Origin: Patescibacteria group bacterium UBA1400
GTDB lineage: Bacteria > Patescibacteriota > Microgenomatia > UBA1400
NCBI GenBank assembly: GCA_002305125.1
Contig: DBQG01000048.1
Coordinates: 14,858-43,990 of the forward strand
Direction of reading: 5' to 3'
DNA: 29,133 nt
Of the stretch, positions 14,418 through 21,915 are shown piece by piece (position 1 is the stretch's first letter; every line of letters begins with the position of its first letter). The translations under genes were made by a program, and so were the position numbers. The notes under the pieces were generated by a model. The model made no database searches. It was not told the DNA's origin and saw only the letters and a list, made by a program, of their open reading frames with translations.

Positions 14418-15719
14418 TTACTCAGGATTAACCAGAAAACCTCTCAGATCTTTTCTACCTATAATCATGGGCCGTTTCAGATGGGATCTATCGGCAATAT
14501 TGGCCACTGTTTTTATCTTTCTCCCCTTTAGCCAAAAAGTTAGCTCTATGAGAGGCCTTTTTTCTCTTCCTAGGGAGCTTTTATAGTATCTTTCAAGCAG
14601 AATGTTTTCCGGATTCAAAAGTTCAAGTCTTCTGGCTAGATTCTCATCAATACTGGTTCTGTAGGCTCCGGTATCTATTTTGGCTTTGGTTTTATATCTT
14701 TCTCCCATAAAACTTTGAACTTCAATGTCTTCAAAAACAGAAGTGGTATTTTTGCCAAGCATTATATTTTGCAGATTCGGGTCAGCAAAAAGAGCTTTGG
14801 CAATTTTAATGCCTTTTTCTGCGTTTTCTACTTTCAAACCTTCTACTCTTTCAAGCCTTCTTTTTAAACCGGTTCTGTTAGCTACCTGAATTTTTAAACC
14901 CGGCTGGGCATTTATCTCCAGCACTTTAGGAAAAGTTCTACCCGGATTTTTAACTGAAGGTTGTAATACTATATCAGCTCTCATAAAACCAAGGTTAGGG
15001 ATCGCTTCCTGGCAGTCAATGGCCAACTTCATTACCTTATCCCACTCAGGAATTTTAATGCCTATTAGTTTTCTTCTGGTGCCGGGGAAGAACTTAACCG
15101 GCTTGGTCCATTTAACCGCATAAGTGGTAATACCGGTTGCAATATCAATCCCGCAGGCTATTGCCCCCTGAAACATATTTGCCCTGCCACCGGACTCTTT
15201 AGTTGGTAGTCTAAGGTAGGCCATAACCGGAATCCTATTAAATACCAACACTCCTATGTCAGGTGTTCCTTTCCAGGAAACCTTGGAAAAAGCCGGATGA
15301 ACTCTTATTCTTTCTTCAATAAAGGCAAAGTCAGGCTTGTTATTCATGGAAAACCGGCCTTCAAGAATATCCCTTAACTGAAGCTTAAAATCAGAAACAT
15401 TTTTTTTATCACCCGTAGTGGTAATCCAGTCACCGGCATAAAGTCCTCTTTCCCTGATAACTAAAATTCCTTCTCCTCCTAACGAATTATCCGGCTTAAC
15501 CACAAAGCTTTCCGGCAGCTTTCTTACAAAATCGAACTTATCAATCTCCTCGGGCTTCCTAAATACTTTATAAAGCTTGGGAATGGCTAGTTTGGCTTTT
15601 TGCAAAGCAGACTTGGTTAACAGCTTGTGATTGGCGATCTTTTTGCCGCTGCTTTTGTTGTAACGGGAGATAAATAGTATATTACGGGCATTCATGCCCA
15701 GGATGTCATTTGTTTCCAT
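14418..15719 (-). CDS. RimK-like ATP-grasp ligase fused to RimB-like retropepsin
   Basis: Two domains are visible in 433 aa. Residues about 1-310 are an alpha-L-glutamate-ligase-like ATP-grasp: SFVVKPDNSLGGEGI (Lys75), FAFIEERI, a GTPDIGVLVFNRIPVMAYLRLPT core, ANMFQGAIACGIDIATG, and the metal site VLEINAQPGL (Glu268, Asn270). Residues about 331-433 are a RimB-type aspartic (retropepsin-like) domain, annotated elsewhere as 'ATP-dependent zinc protease': KAKIDTGAYRTSI with Asp349-Thr-Gly, and the closing RPMIIGRKDLRGFLV. In other bacteria the two are usually separate genes. The fusion implies ligation and trimming of the same peptide. It follows the 7TM gene by 10 bases, its known genomic partner. 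Confidence 0.88.
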   Translation of the reverse strand: METNDILGMNARNILFISRYNKSSGKKIANHKLLTKSALQKAKLAIPKLYKVFRKPEEIDKFDFVRKLPESFVVKPDNSLGGEGILVIRERGLYAGDWITTTGDKKNVSDFKLQLRDILEGRFSMNNKPDFAFIEERIRVHPAFSKVSWKGTPDIGVLVFNRIPVMAYLRLPTKESGGRANMFQGAIACGIDIATGITTYAVKWTKPVKFFPGTRRKLIGIKIPEWDKVMKLAIDCQEAIPNLGFMRADIVLQPSVKNPGRTFPKVLEINAQPGLKIQVANRTGLKRRLERVEGLKVENAEKGIKIAKALFADPNLQNIMLGKNTTSVFEDIEVQSFMGERYKTKAKIDTGAYRTSIDENLARRLELLNPENILLERYYKSSLGREKRPLIELTFWLKGRKIKTVANIADRSHLKRPMIIGRKDLRGFLVNPE

Positions 15720-15729
15720 AAGAAGTCTT

Positions 15730-16662
15730 TTAAATTATTTCTTTAAACTTTTTATACTCTAAAAGCCTTAGGCCTATATATTTACCCAGGAAGATATCAA
15801 AAACAGCTACTCCCAGAACCATTATTTCCGGGTAAAGCAGAACAAACTTCTGTAAAAAATCCAAATTTAAAACTAAAGAACAAAAAACAGCTATAGCTGC
15901 TGTTTCCATGGTCATTTGAATTGCCTGTTTCATAGACATACCGATATGAATACTCATAAAGTTTTCTGCCAGTAAAATTAAGATAAGGATAGGAAAAATG
16001 GACAGCGTCATAATGCTGGTTAAGTTTAAACCAGGGGAAATAAATAAAACGCTTAAAACCCCTAAGGAAACAAACCACAAGATAAGAGCCATTCGGGGTA
16101 AATACTCAAGCTTTAATTTTTTAATAATTATTCTGGCCGCCGTTGCTACCGTAATAATAACTAAAAATAGCAGCAAACCCTCTATAATCCCTGTTGCTAC
16201 AAACACCACTGATAAAACAGCTGGCAGGAAAATACCAAAACCCCTGATACCGACAATATGCCTGGAAGCAGCAATAATACCGGCTACTAAAGGAAATAAA
16301 AGCACCAGTACAATTGTGTTGGCCGGTACTCCCTGACGGATAGCTCCCCTGATGGCATGCTGTAAAAAATTAGTAACAGTTAAAGGGCTTAAAGGATGTT
16401 CTGACAGATATCTTTCCAGCTTGCCTTTAACTTCCGGTGTCGGTTCAGTAATGGCTTCTTTTTTTTCCACCACTCTTTCCACTACCGCTGCCGGGGTAGC
16501 TTCTTCCTGGGCCGACTGGGTAGCTTCTTCCTCTAAAACAATATCAGGACTAGGAGATGTCCTTATTTGCGCTTCCGCTGTTAAAGTATTAAAAGACAAG
16601 TTTAAAACAGCTACTGCAAAAAAGCTAATAAAAAAAGCTAGTGAAAATAGCTTTGCTCTCAT
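15730..16662 (-). CDS. 7TM protein of the transglutaminase-associated family, lacking the transglutaminase domain
   Basis: The 310-aa protein has a signal peptide or anchor (residues 1-30), a Glu/Pro/Ala-rich extracytoplasmic linker (about 40-80) and a membrane domain of about seven helices from residue 115. The diagnostic stretch is AIRGAIRQGVPANTIVLVLLFP, then AGIIAASRHIVGIRGFGIFLP. That pattern defines the 7-helix module normally fused to an inactive transglutaminase and encoded beside RimK-like and RimB-like genes. Here the transglutaminase part is missing, a minimal version. The next gene downstream is the RimK-RimB fusion, so the pair probably works as one membrane-linked system. The promoter at 16669-16699 predicts a leaderless mRNA. 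Confidence 0.88.
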   Translation of the reverse strand: MRAKLFSLAFFISFFAVAVLNLSFNTLTAEAQIRTSPSPDIVLEEEATQSAQEEATPAAVVERVVEKKEAITEPTPEVKGKLERYLSEHPLSPLTVTNFLQHAIRGAIRQGVPANTIVLVLLFPLVAGIIAASRHIVGIRGFGIFLPAVLSVVFVATGIIEGLLLFLVIITVATAARIIIKKLKLEYLPRMALILWFVSLGVLSVLFISPGLNLTSIMTLSIFPILILILLAENFMSIHIGMSMKQAIQMTMETAAIAVFCSLVLNLDFLQKFVLLYPEIMVLGVAVFDIFLGKYIGLRLLEYKKFKEII

Positions 16663-16668
16663 AGGCGT

Positions 16669-16699
16669 ATTATAACATTCAAGGTAAAGTTTTTGTCAA
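16669..16699 (-). promoter_or_regulatory. Leaderless promoter of the 7TM/RimK-RimB operon
   Basis: TTGACA (16694-16699), a 19-base spacer ending in TGT, and TATAAT (16669-16674) lie in the 37-base gap after rsmI. TATAAT ends six bases before the ATG at 16662. Confidence 0.65.
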
Positions 16700-17407
16700 T
16701 TAAAGACTAAAAAGAAGAACAAACTCACCTTTTATTTTTTTATCTTTGAATCTGCTGATGCTCTCATCTATTGTCTGCCTTACCACTTCTTCATGAAGCT
16801 TAGTCAGCTCTTTTGCCAAAACTATATGGATGTTGCCAAACTCAGACCTTATTTCCTCAAGCTCTTTTAAAACCCGGTGAGGAGATGTATAAATGATAAC
16901 CGTGGTAGTCAACTGCTCTTTGATGTTGTTTAAACTGGCTAAAAGTTTTTGCCTTTTGCCTGGTTTTTTGGGCAGAAAGCCTAAGAATAAAAATTTATCA
17001 GGCGGAAGGCCGGAAATGGTCAGGGCTGTAAGCAGCGCTGAAGCACCAGGAACTGCCTCCACCTTTATATTTTCCTTTAAACACTCTCTTACCAGCTTAA
17101 AGCCAGGATCAGACACTAGAGGGGTACCGGCGTTGGAAACAAGGGCTATATTCTGTCCCTGTCTTAATAAACTTAAAATCTGGGGAGTTCTCTTTTCTTC
17201 ATTGCCTTCAAAAAAAGACAGCAACTGGGACTTGGTTTGAAAAACTTGGGCAAAAGGCTCTGTTTGCCTGAAATTAGCCAGCATTTGACCTGTTTTTCTG
17301 GTGTCTTCGGCTAAAACCAGATCAGCAGAGTTTAATACTTCCAAAGCTTTAAAAGAAATATCCTTAAGATTGCCTATCGGTGTGGCAACTAAGTATAAAG
17401 TACCCAT
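16700..17407 (-). CDS. rsmI: 16S rRNA (cytidine-1402-2'-O) methyltransferase
   Basis: RsmI uses S-adenosylmethionine to 2'-O-methylate C1402 in the decoding centre of 16S rRNA. The N-terminus GTLYLVATPIGNLKDISFKAL is the family signature; ADLVLAEDTRKT, the SAM-binding GTPLVSDPGFKLV and EAVPGASALLTALTISGLP follow in order. At 235 aa it lacks the longer C-terminal tail of some homologues. It lies 12 bases downstream of the thioredoxin-fold gene and is the last gene of the glyA operon. Confidence 0.95.
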   Translation of the reverse strand: MGTLYLVATPIGNLKDISFKALEVLNSADLVLAEDTRKTGQMLANFRQTEPFAQVFQTKSQLLSFFEGNEEKRTPQILSLLRQGQNIALVSNAGTPLVSDPGFKLVRECLKENIKVEAVPGASALLTALTISGLPPDKFLFLGFLPKKPGKRQKLLASLNNIKEQLTTTVIIYTSPHRVLKELEEIRSEFGNIHIVLAKELTKLHEEVVRQTIDESISRFKDKKIKGEFVLLFSL

Positions 17408-17419
17408 TTTGTCTGTTAT

Positions 17420-18325
17420 TTAGTTACAGCTTCCTGGTGCCGGAGCAGCTTGGTTGCCTGCCGACAAAGTCTGATTACATTCTTCGGGCGGATTGTTAAA
17501 GCTCTGGCAAACAGCCTGCTTATAATCTTCAGGATTTCTGCCTCCCTGATACAAAACTCCGTTAATGTAAACTGTCGGTGATCCGGAAACCTTATACTCT
17601 TCAACTAAGGCCAGCTGTTCGTTTAAGATCCTCTGAGAATCATTGGCCTCACAGGATTTGATATTTTCAGCATTAAACCCTGCCTGGGCGGCATACTCCT
17701 CCCAGCACTCATCAGCATTCTGATAAGAACAGTTGGTGTTAACCAAATCTACAAAGTTCCACCATTTTTCCTCATCTCCTGTTTCCCAGGCGCAAAGCTC
17801 CCTGACATTCTGATTCAGCTCCTGCTTGCCATGCAAAGAGTTAAACTCACCTTCCTTAATATCGGCACACTTTTCCTCCAAACAGGTTTGGGCATTATCA
17901 TAAGGAAAGTATTTTTTACAGGTTTCCATATCAGGAACCTGCTGATTAGCTACCAACTGCTGACATCTTACCTCATCATAAACGCTGTTCTGACAGCCTG
18001 CCTCACAGGACTGCTTGGCATCAGCAACAATATAAACAGGCTCCCAGGAAACCTGGTCTCCTAAAAGTTCAGCTACTGGTTTTAAACCCTGCTCTGCCTG
18101 GTTGCCGTAAGGACAGAAACTCATCACAAAAAATTTAACTTCAGGATTGTCAGATTTGCTGGCTTTAAATTCAGGTGCCTGCTGTTTTTGAACCTGTTGT
18201 CCGGCGGCCTGACCACTGGGTTGGGGCTGTTTGGTGTCATATTTTGATTTCATCCATAAACTGCCGCCTAAAAAAGCAGCTAAAACTAATAAAACTACTA
18301 AAATTGGGGTGAACTTTTCATTCAT
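17420..18325 (-). CDS. Exported thioredoxin-fold (DsbA/GILT-like) protein with CPYG and 14 Cys
   Basis: The 301-aa protein has an N-terminal membrane anchor (residues 7-24), a Gln-rich linker and a thioredoxin-fold domain. The active-site position reads FVMSFCPYGNQ: Cys71 is kept but the second Cys of CxxC is Gly74. A cis-Pro loop (SGSPTVYINGVLY, Pro250) is present. Twelve of the 14 Cys fall in a long helical insert and the C-terminal tail (Cys107, 111, 121, 136, 148, 153, 178, 199, 207, 225, 273, 283) with one more at 300, so several structural disulfides are likely. A one-Cys site favours isomerase or mixed-disulfide chemistry over simple oxidation. It has a good Shine-Dalgarno (GGAG) and follows the ferredoxin gene by 24 bases. 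Confidence 0.85.
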   Translation of the reverse strand: MNEKFTPILVVLLVLAAFLGGSLWMKSKYDTKQPQPSGQAAGQQVQKQQAPEFKASKSDNPEVKFFVMSFCPYGNQAEQGLKPVAELLGDQVSWEPVYIVADAKQSCEAGCQNSVYDEVRCQQLVANQQVPDMETCKKYFPYDNAQTCLEEKCADIKEGEFNSLHGKQELNQNVRELCAWETGDEEKWWNFVDLVNTNCSYQNADECWEEYAAQAGFNAENIKSCEANDSQRILNEQLALVEEYKVSGSPTVYINGVLYQGGRNPEDYKQAVCQSFNNPPEECNQTLSAGNQAAPAPGSCN

Positions 18326-18349
18326 AAAAGCTCCTTTTTTTTATAAAAA

Positions 18350-18544
18350 TTACTCTTCTTTCCACGAAATAGCATCTACCGGACAGCTATCTATGGCACC
18401 TTGAATCGTGGCTTCATCATCACCTTGAGGGTTGGTTACCACACTTTTGCCTTCATCATTGAGTTTAAAAGTTTTAGGAGCTAAAGCAACGCAAGTACCA
18501 CAGCCGATACAGGTATTTTGATCAACAACTGGTTTTTTTGGCAT
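18350..18544 (-). CDS. Ferredoxin, single [4Fe-4S] cluster
   Basis: The 64-aa protein has the Cys pattern C12-x2-C15-x2-C18 and C54-Pro, enough for one [4Fe-4S] cluster as in monocluster bacterial and archaeal ferredoxins (CIGCGTC...SCPVDAI). It is acidic, as expected for an electron carrier. A strong AGGAG precedes the ATG. Position between a flavodoxin and an exported thioredoxin-fold gene suggests a small electron-transfer set, though no oxidoreductase partner is encoded in the same operon. Confidence 0.95.
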   Translation of the reverse strand: MPKKPVVDQNTCIGCGTCVALAPKTFKLNDEGKSVVTNPQGDDEATIQGAIDSCPVDAISWKEE

Positions 18545-18618
18545 TTTTAGATCTCCTTTTAAAATTCTTTTTAAGAATACTTTAATTTTGAAAAAACTTC
18601 AACTATTAAAATTTGTTT

Positions 18619-19083
18619 TCAACTATTTTCACTGACCAAGTTCTTGGCAAATTGTTTTGCCTCTTTCAGGTCTTGCTCATCTGGCTTGCCTTTATTGATG
18701 CCGCCTATTAGTTTTAAAGGACCAAAGGTATCAAAACCTTTACAGGAAAACTCATCAATTATCTTAAAACCTTTATCTTCCAGCTTCTTTTTTAATACCA
18801 GATGGCCCGGAATTTTATCACCCCTGCCGTTGGTGGAAAAGATAAAAGCTTTTTTGGTTTTTTTAGTTATGTTTGATAGGTTGTCTGCCAGCTTCAGCAG
18901 ACTTTTATGGTGTCTCCAGCCGTAAATCCCGGAACCAAACCCTATAAGATCATAGTTTTTAAGCTCTTCTTCTCCAACTTTCTCAGGTTCTTTTATCTCT
19001 GCCTTAAGAACTGTGGCTATTTGCTTAGCTATTTTTTGCGTGTTCTGGTGATGAATGGATTTGCAGATGATTAGGGTTTTCAT
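18619..19083 (-). CDS. Flavodoxin-family protein
   Basis: The 154-aa protein follows the flavodoxin fold: an N-terminal strand LIICKSIHHQNTQKIAKQIA with a phosphate-binding loop (Ser-Ile-His-His-Gln-Asn-Thr), the YDLIGFGSGIYGWRHH loop that would contact the isoalloxazine ring, KAFIFSTNGRGD and the terminal helix. The FMN loop departs from the usual T/S-x-T-G-x-T, so it could belong to the flavodoxin-like menaquinone-dependent or NADPH-quinone reductase groups. Its start lies two bases after the glyA stop, which implies co-transcription. Confidence 0.85.
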   Translation of the reverse strand: MKTLIICKSIHHQNTQKIAKQIATVLKAEIKEPEKVGEEELKNYDLIGFGSGIYGWRHHKSLLKLADNLSNITKKTKKAFIFSTNGRGDKIPGHLVLKKKLEDKGFKIIDEFSCKGFDTFGPLKLIGGINKGKPDEQDLKEAKQFAKNLVSENS

Positions 19084-19085
19084 AT

Positions 19086-20360
19086 TTAGCTGTCAAGCCC
19101 TGGTACGGGAAACTGTTTGGCAAAGGCTTTCACCTGTTTTGCTGCTCTGCTTATTTCTTTTTTGTCTGTTTGATGTTCTAAAACATGGTTAATAAAACCG
19201 GCTATTTCTTCCATTTGTTTTTCCTTCATTCCTCTTGAGGTTAAAGCCGGAGTTCCCAGTCTTATGCCTGAGGGGTTCCAGGGCTTGCCCGTATCACCGG
19301 GAACCGTATTTTTATTAACAATAATGTTGGCTTGCTCCAAAGCTAAAGCCGACTGTTTTCCCGTCATATTCTTGCTTCTTAAATCTATCAACAACAGGTG
19401 TTTGTCTGTGCCCCCGGAGCTGATGTTATAGCCCATTTTTTGCAGTAGTTTGGCCAAAGTCTTGGCATTGGCAACCACCTGCCTGGCATAAACTTTGAAG
19501 CTTGATTGCATGGCTTCTTTTAAGGCTACGCCAATACCGGCAATGCTGTGATTTAAAGGTCCTCCCTGCAAACCGGGAAAAACAGCCCTGTCAATCGCTT
19601 CCGCATATTTTTTCCGGCTGAAGATCATAGCGCCAATCGGTCCTCTTAAAGTTTTTCTGGTAGTCATGGTTACTATGTCCGCATATTTAAAAGGAGAGCT
19701 GTTAACTCCGGCTGCCACCAAACCTGCCTCATGGGCAATATCTGCCATATAATAGGCTCCGACTTTTTTGGCAATCTGACCCATTTTTTTATAATTTATT
19801 TCCCTAGGATAAGCCGTGCCTCCGGAAATAATAATCTGGGGTTTTTCTTTTTTTGCCTGTTTTTCCACTTGTTCATAATCAAACACGCCTTTGCTGATAT
19901 CAACATAGTAGTAACAGGGCTTATAAATCTGGGAGGTAAAACTGACCTTTTTGCCGTCAGGAAGCTGCCAGCCGTGAGATAGATGACCGCCGTCATACAA
20001 AAACATACCCATCATCTTGTCGCCTGGCTTGATTAAGGCCGTATAAACCGCCAGGTTAGCCACACTGCCTGTGGGCGGCTGCACATTAACTCCCCATTTT
20101 TCTTCATCTAAGCCAAACAGTTTCAGGGCTCTTTTTTTAACCAGGGCCTCTATTTTGTCTATATTGACGTTGCCCTGATAGTAGCGCTTTTGCACATAAC
20201 CTTCTGAATACTTGTTCATTAAAACTGAACCAACTGCCTGCAACACCGCTTTCGAAACGTAGTTTTCTGAAGGAATAAGCTGTAACTGCTCTCTTTGTCT
20301 TTGCTGTTCTTTTTTAATTAGATTTGCTAGTTTGGAATCTTGTTTTGTTAACTGTTTCAT
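19086..20360 (-). CDS. glyA: Serine hydroxymethyltransferase
   Basis: GlyA interconverts serine and glycine with tetrahydrofolate and pyridoxal phosphate. From the ATG at 20360 (424 aa) the N-terminus aligns with known GlyA (LIPSENYVS, YSEGYVQKRYYQG); a GTG at 20396 would add 12 residues without family support. Other motifs are QPPTGSVANLAVYTALI, GHLSHG, DIAHEAGL, PGLQGGP and IRLGTPALTSRG, which keeps the substrate-carboxylate Arg. The PLP lysine is Lys236 in TMTTRKTLRGPIG. The usual sequence is TTTTHKTLRGPRG, so the His before the Lys is Arg and the following Arg is Ile, an uncommon site. First gene of the run to rsmI. Confidence 0.95.
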   Translation of the reverse strand: MKQLTKQDSKLANLIKKEQQRQREQLQLIPSENYVSKAVLQAVGSVLMNKYSEGYVQKRYYQGNVNIDKIEALVKKRALKLFGLDEEKWGVNVQPPTGSVANLAVYTALIKPGDKMMGMFLYDGGHLSHGWQLPDGKKVSFTSQIYKPCYYYVDISKGVFDYEQVEKQAKKEKPQIIISGGTAYPREINYKKMGQIAKKVGAYYMADIAHEAGLVAAGVNSSPFKYADIVTMTTRKTLRGPIGAMIFSRKKYAEAIDRAVFPGLQGGPLNHSIAGIGVALKEAMQSSFKVYARQVVANAKTLAKLLQKMGYNISSGGTDKHLLLIDLRSKNMTGKQSALALEQANIIVNKNTVPGDTGKPWNPSGIRLGTPALTSRGMKEKQMEEIAGFINHVLEHQTDKKEISRAAKQVKAFAKQFPVPGLDS

Positions 20361-20462
20361 TAGTTTTTTAACCTGCCGAAAATTTTTAGCTAACACAAGT
20401 AGTAATTGATTTTCTAACAGCTTAAATACAACAAAGCCTGTTCTTTAAAGTAAGTCCGGCGT

Positions 20463-21896
20463 TTATCTTAAATCAAAACCTACTTTGCCCGCTCTGGAAT
20501 TTTCAAAAGCATCAGCTAAACCCTCTGGATTAAACTCAAAAAGCCTAATTGGAAGCTTGGCAGGATCAAGTCTTTGTTCCGCTACTTGAGCACTCATTAC
20601 CCTCCAATCCTCTTCATCTCTTCCCCAAGAACCAACTAAAACAGCACCCTTTTCCAATAAAACACCTGTCGGCAGGGGAGAATTGCCTTCTACTGGCCGG
20701 GCGGCAACCCAAATGCCCCCCTTGTTTAAAAGTGTATCTATGGTTTGGGCTGGAACACCAATTTTATCAACAATAATGTCAAACTTTTTTCCAGCTGTGG
20801 TGGGTTTAGTTAAAACCTCAGCTGAATCAACTATTAGCGTGGCTGGCTTTTGATCTTGTACGGTTCTATGGTAAATTTTCTCTAAAACCTGTTTTAGTTG
20901 AGCCTCATCCGTTTCTCCGGCAGTTAAAATAATTCTTTGACGGCGGACAAGTACATTGTTAGTATCTACTTCCCCCTCCCCAAGATTACCTGATAAACCA
21001 ACAGCAGTAAAAACAGTGTCTTTGCCCACAAAAGGAAGGATTGGTTTTGGATCATGACCGGTGGCTTCAATTACAATCGGCACCGCTCCACCGAATTGTT
21101 CAAGCTCTCCGGCAATTTGTTTTAAAACTTGTTGGATTTTATCAGCATCACCAAGATTAAGAACAATTATTCTCGGATAATTTTCTTTCAAACGATCCAA
21201 TTTTCCCTGGGTGGTGCCAGTGGCAATAATATGTTCTTCCGGCACACCTTCAGCAATAAGGCTGGCCAAGGCTAATCCGCCTACAGAGCCAGTCCCGCCA
21301 TTGATCAAATACCAGGCATCTTTTGCCTTTTTACCTGTCAGTGCTTCATAAACATTTATTGCACGCATCCAGGCATGAACAGAAACGCCTAGAGGCTCAA
21401 ACTGGGCCCCAATTTCATCAGGAACATCTGGAGAAATTGGAATAGCCACTTTACCGGGTAAAACTGCCATTTCTGCACCTAATCCATCAGTTCCTAAACC
21501 AACTATTTTCATTTTTGTATCTGGAGTTAGACTCCACCGGCCCGGAGGGCATTCGGAAAAAATAGTCGATTCTACAGCCACTCTGTCTCCAGACTTTAAA
21601 CCTTTAGCTTCACTGCCTACAGCCATTATTTCTGCCACCCCTTCATGAAACGGAATAAAACCTCCTCCTTTAGCTAAAGGATGTGTGCCTTCATCTTGCG
21701 CATGAGCATGAGCATCTGAACCGCAAACCGCTATTACCAATGGCCTGACGACAATTTCCTCTGAACCGTATTGGGGAAGTTCTGGTTGAACTTCAGCTTT
21801 ATTAAAAAAAGCATAGCCTTTGTCAGTAGCAACAACATGGGCATAAGGTGATCTCCTTAAAGGTTCCAAAAGTACCTCCCTTTCTTTACCATTCAT
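20463..21896 (-). CDS. Zinc-type (MDR) alcohol/polyol/glucose dehydrogenase-like protein
   Basis: This is a medium-chain dehydrogenase with the catalytic-zinc residues VCGSD (Cys58 from the ATG at 21896) and FHEG (His84, Glu85), plus Glu167 in FEPLG, as in glucose dehydrogenase-like members. The Rossmann loop reads INGGTGSVGGLALA. At 477 aa it is much longer than the usual 340-370 residues, the extra length being in the C-terminal half. The structural zinc lobe with four Cys is absent. The ATG at 21896 rather than 21911 is chosen because a TATAAT box sits six bases before it. It follows the TPP-enzyme gene directly, so a two-step sugar or keto-acid pathway is possible. Confidence 0.85.
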   Translation of the reverse strand: MNGKEREVLLEPLRRSPYAHVVATDKGYAFFNKAEVQPELPQYGSEEIVVRPLVIAVCGSDAHAHAQDEGTHPLAKGGGFIPFHEGVAEIMAVGSEAKGLKSGDRVAVESTIFSECPPGRWSLTPDTKMKIVGLGTDGLGAEMAVLPGKVAIPISPDVPDEIGAQFEPLGVSVHAWMRAINVYEALTGKKAKDAWYLINGGTGSVGGLALASLIAEGVPEEHIIATGTTQGKLDRLKENYPRIIVLNLGDADKIQQVLKQIAGELEQFGGAVPIVIEATGHDPKPILPFVGKDTVFTAVGLSGNLGEGEVDTNNVLVRRQRIILTAGETDEAQLKQVLEKIYHRTVQDQKPATLIVDSAEVLTKPTTAGKKFDIIVDKIGVPAQTIDTLLNKGGIWVAARPVEGNSPLPTGVLLEKGAVLVGSWGRDEEDWRVMSAQVAEQRLDPAKLPIRLFEFNPEGLADAFENSRAGKVGFDLR

Positions 21897-21902
21897 ATTT
21901 TT

Positions 21903-21908
21903 ATTATA
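21903..21908 (-). promoter_or_regulatory. -10 box (TATAAT), leaderless, for the dehydrogenase
   Basis: TATAAT preceded by TTG ends six bases before the ATG at 21896 and lies just upstream of the TPP-enzyme stop codon. Confidence 0.5.
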
Positions 21909-21915
21909 CAATATC

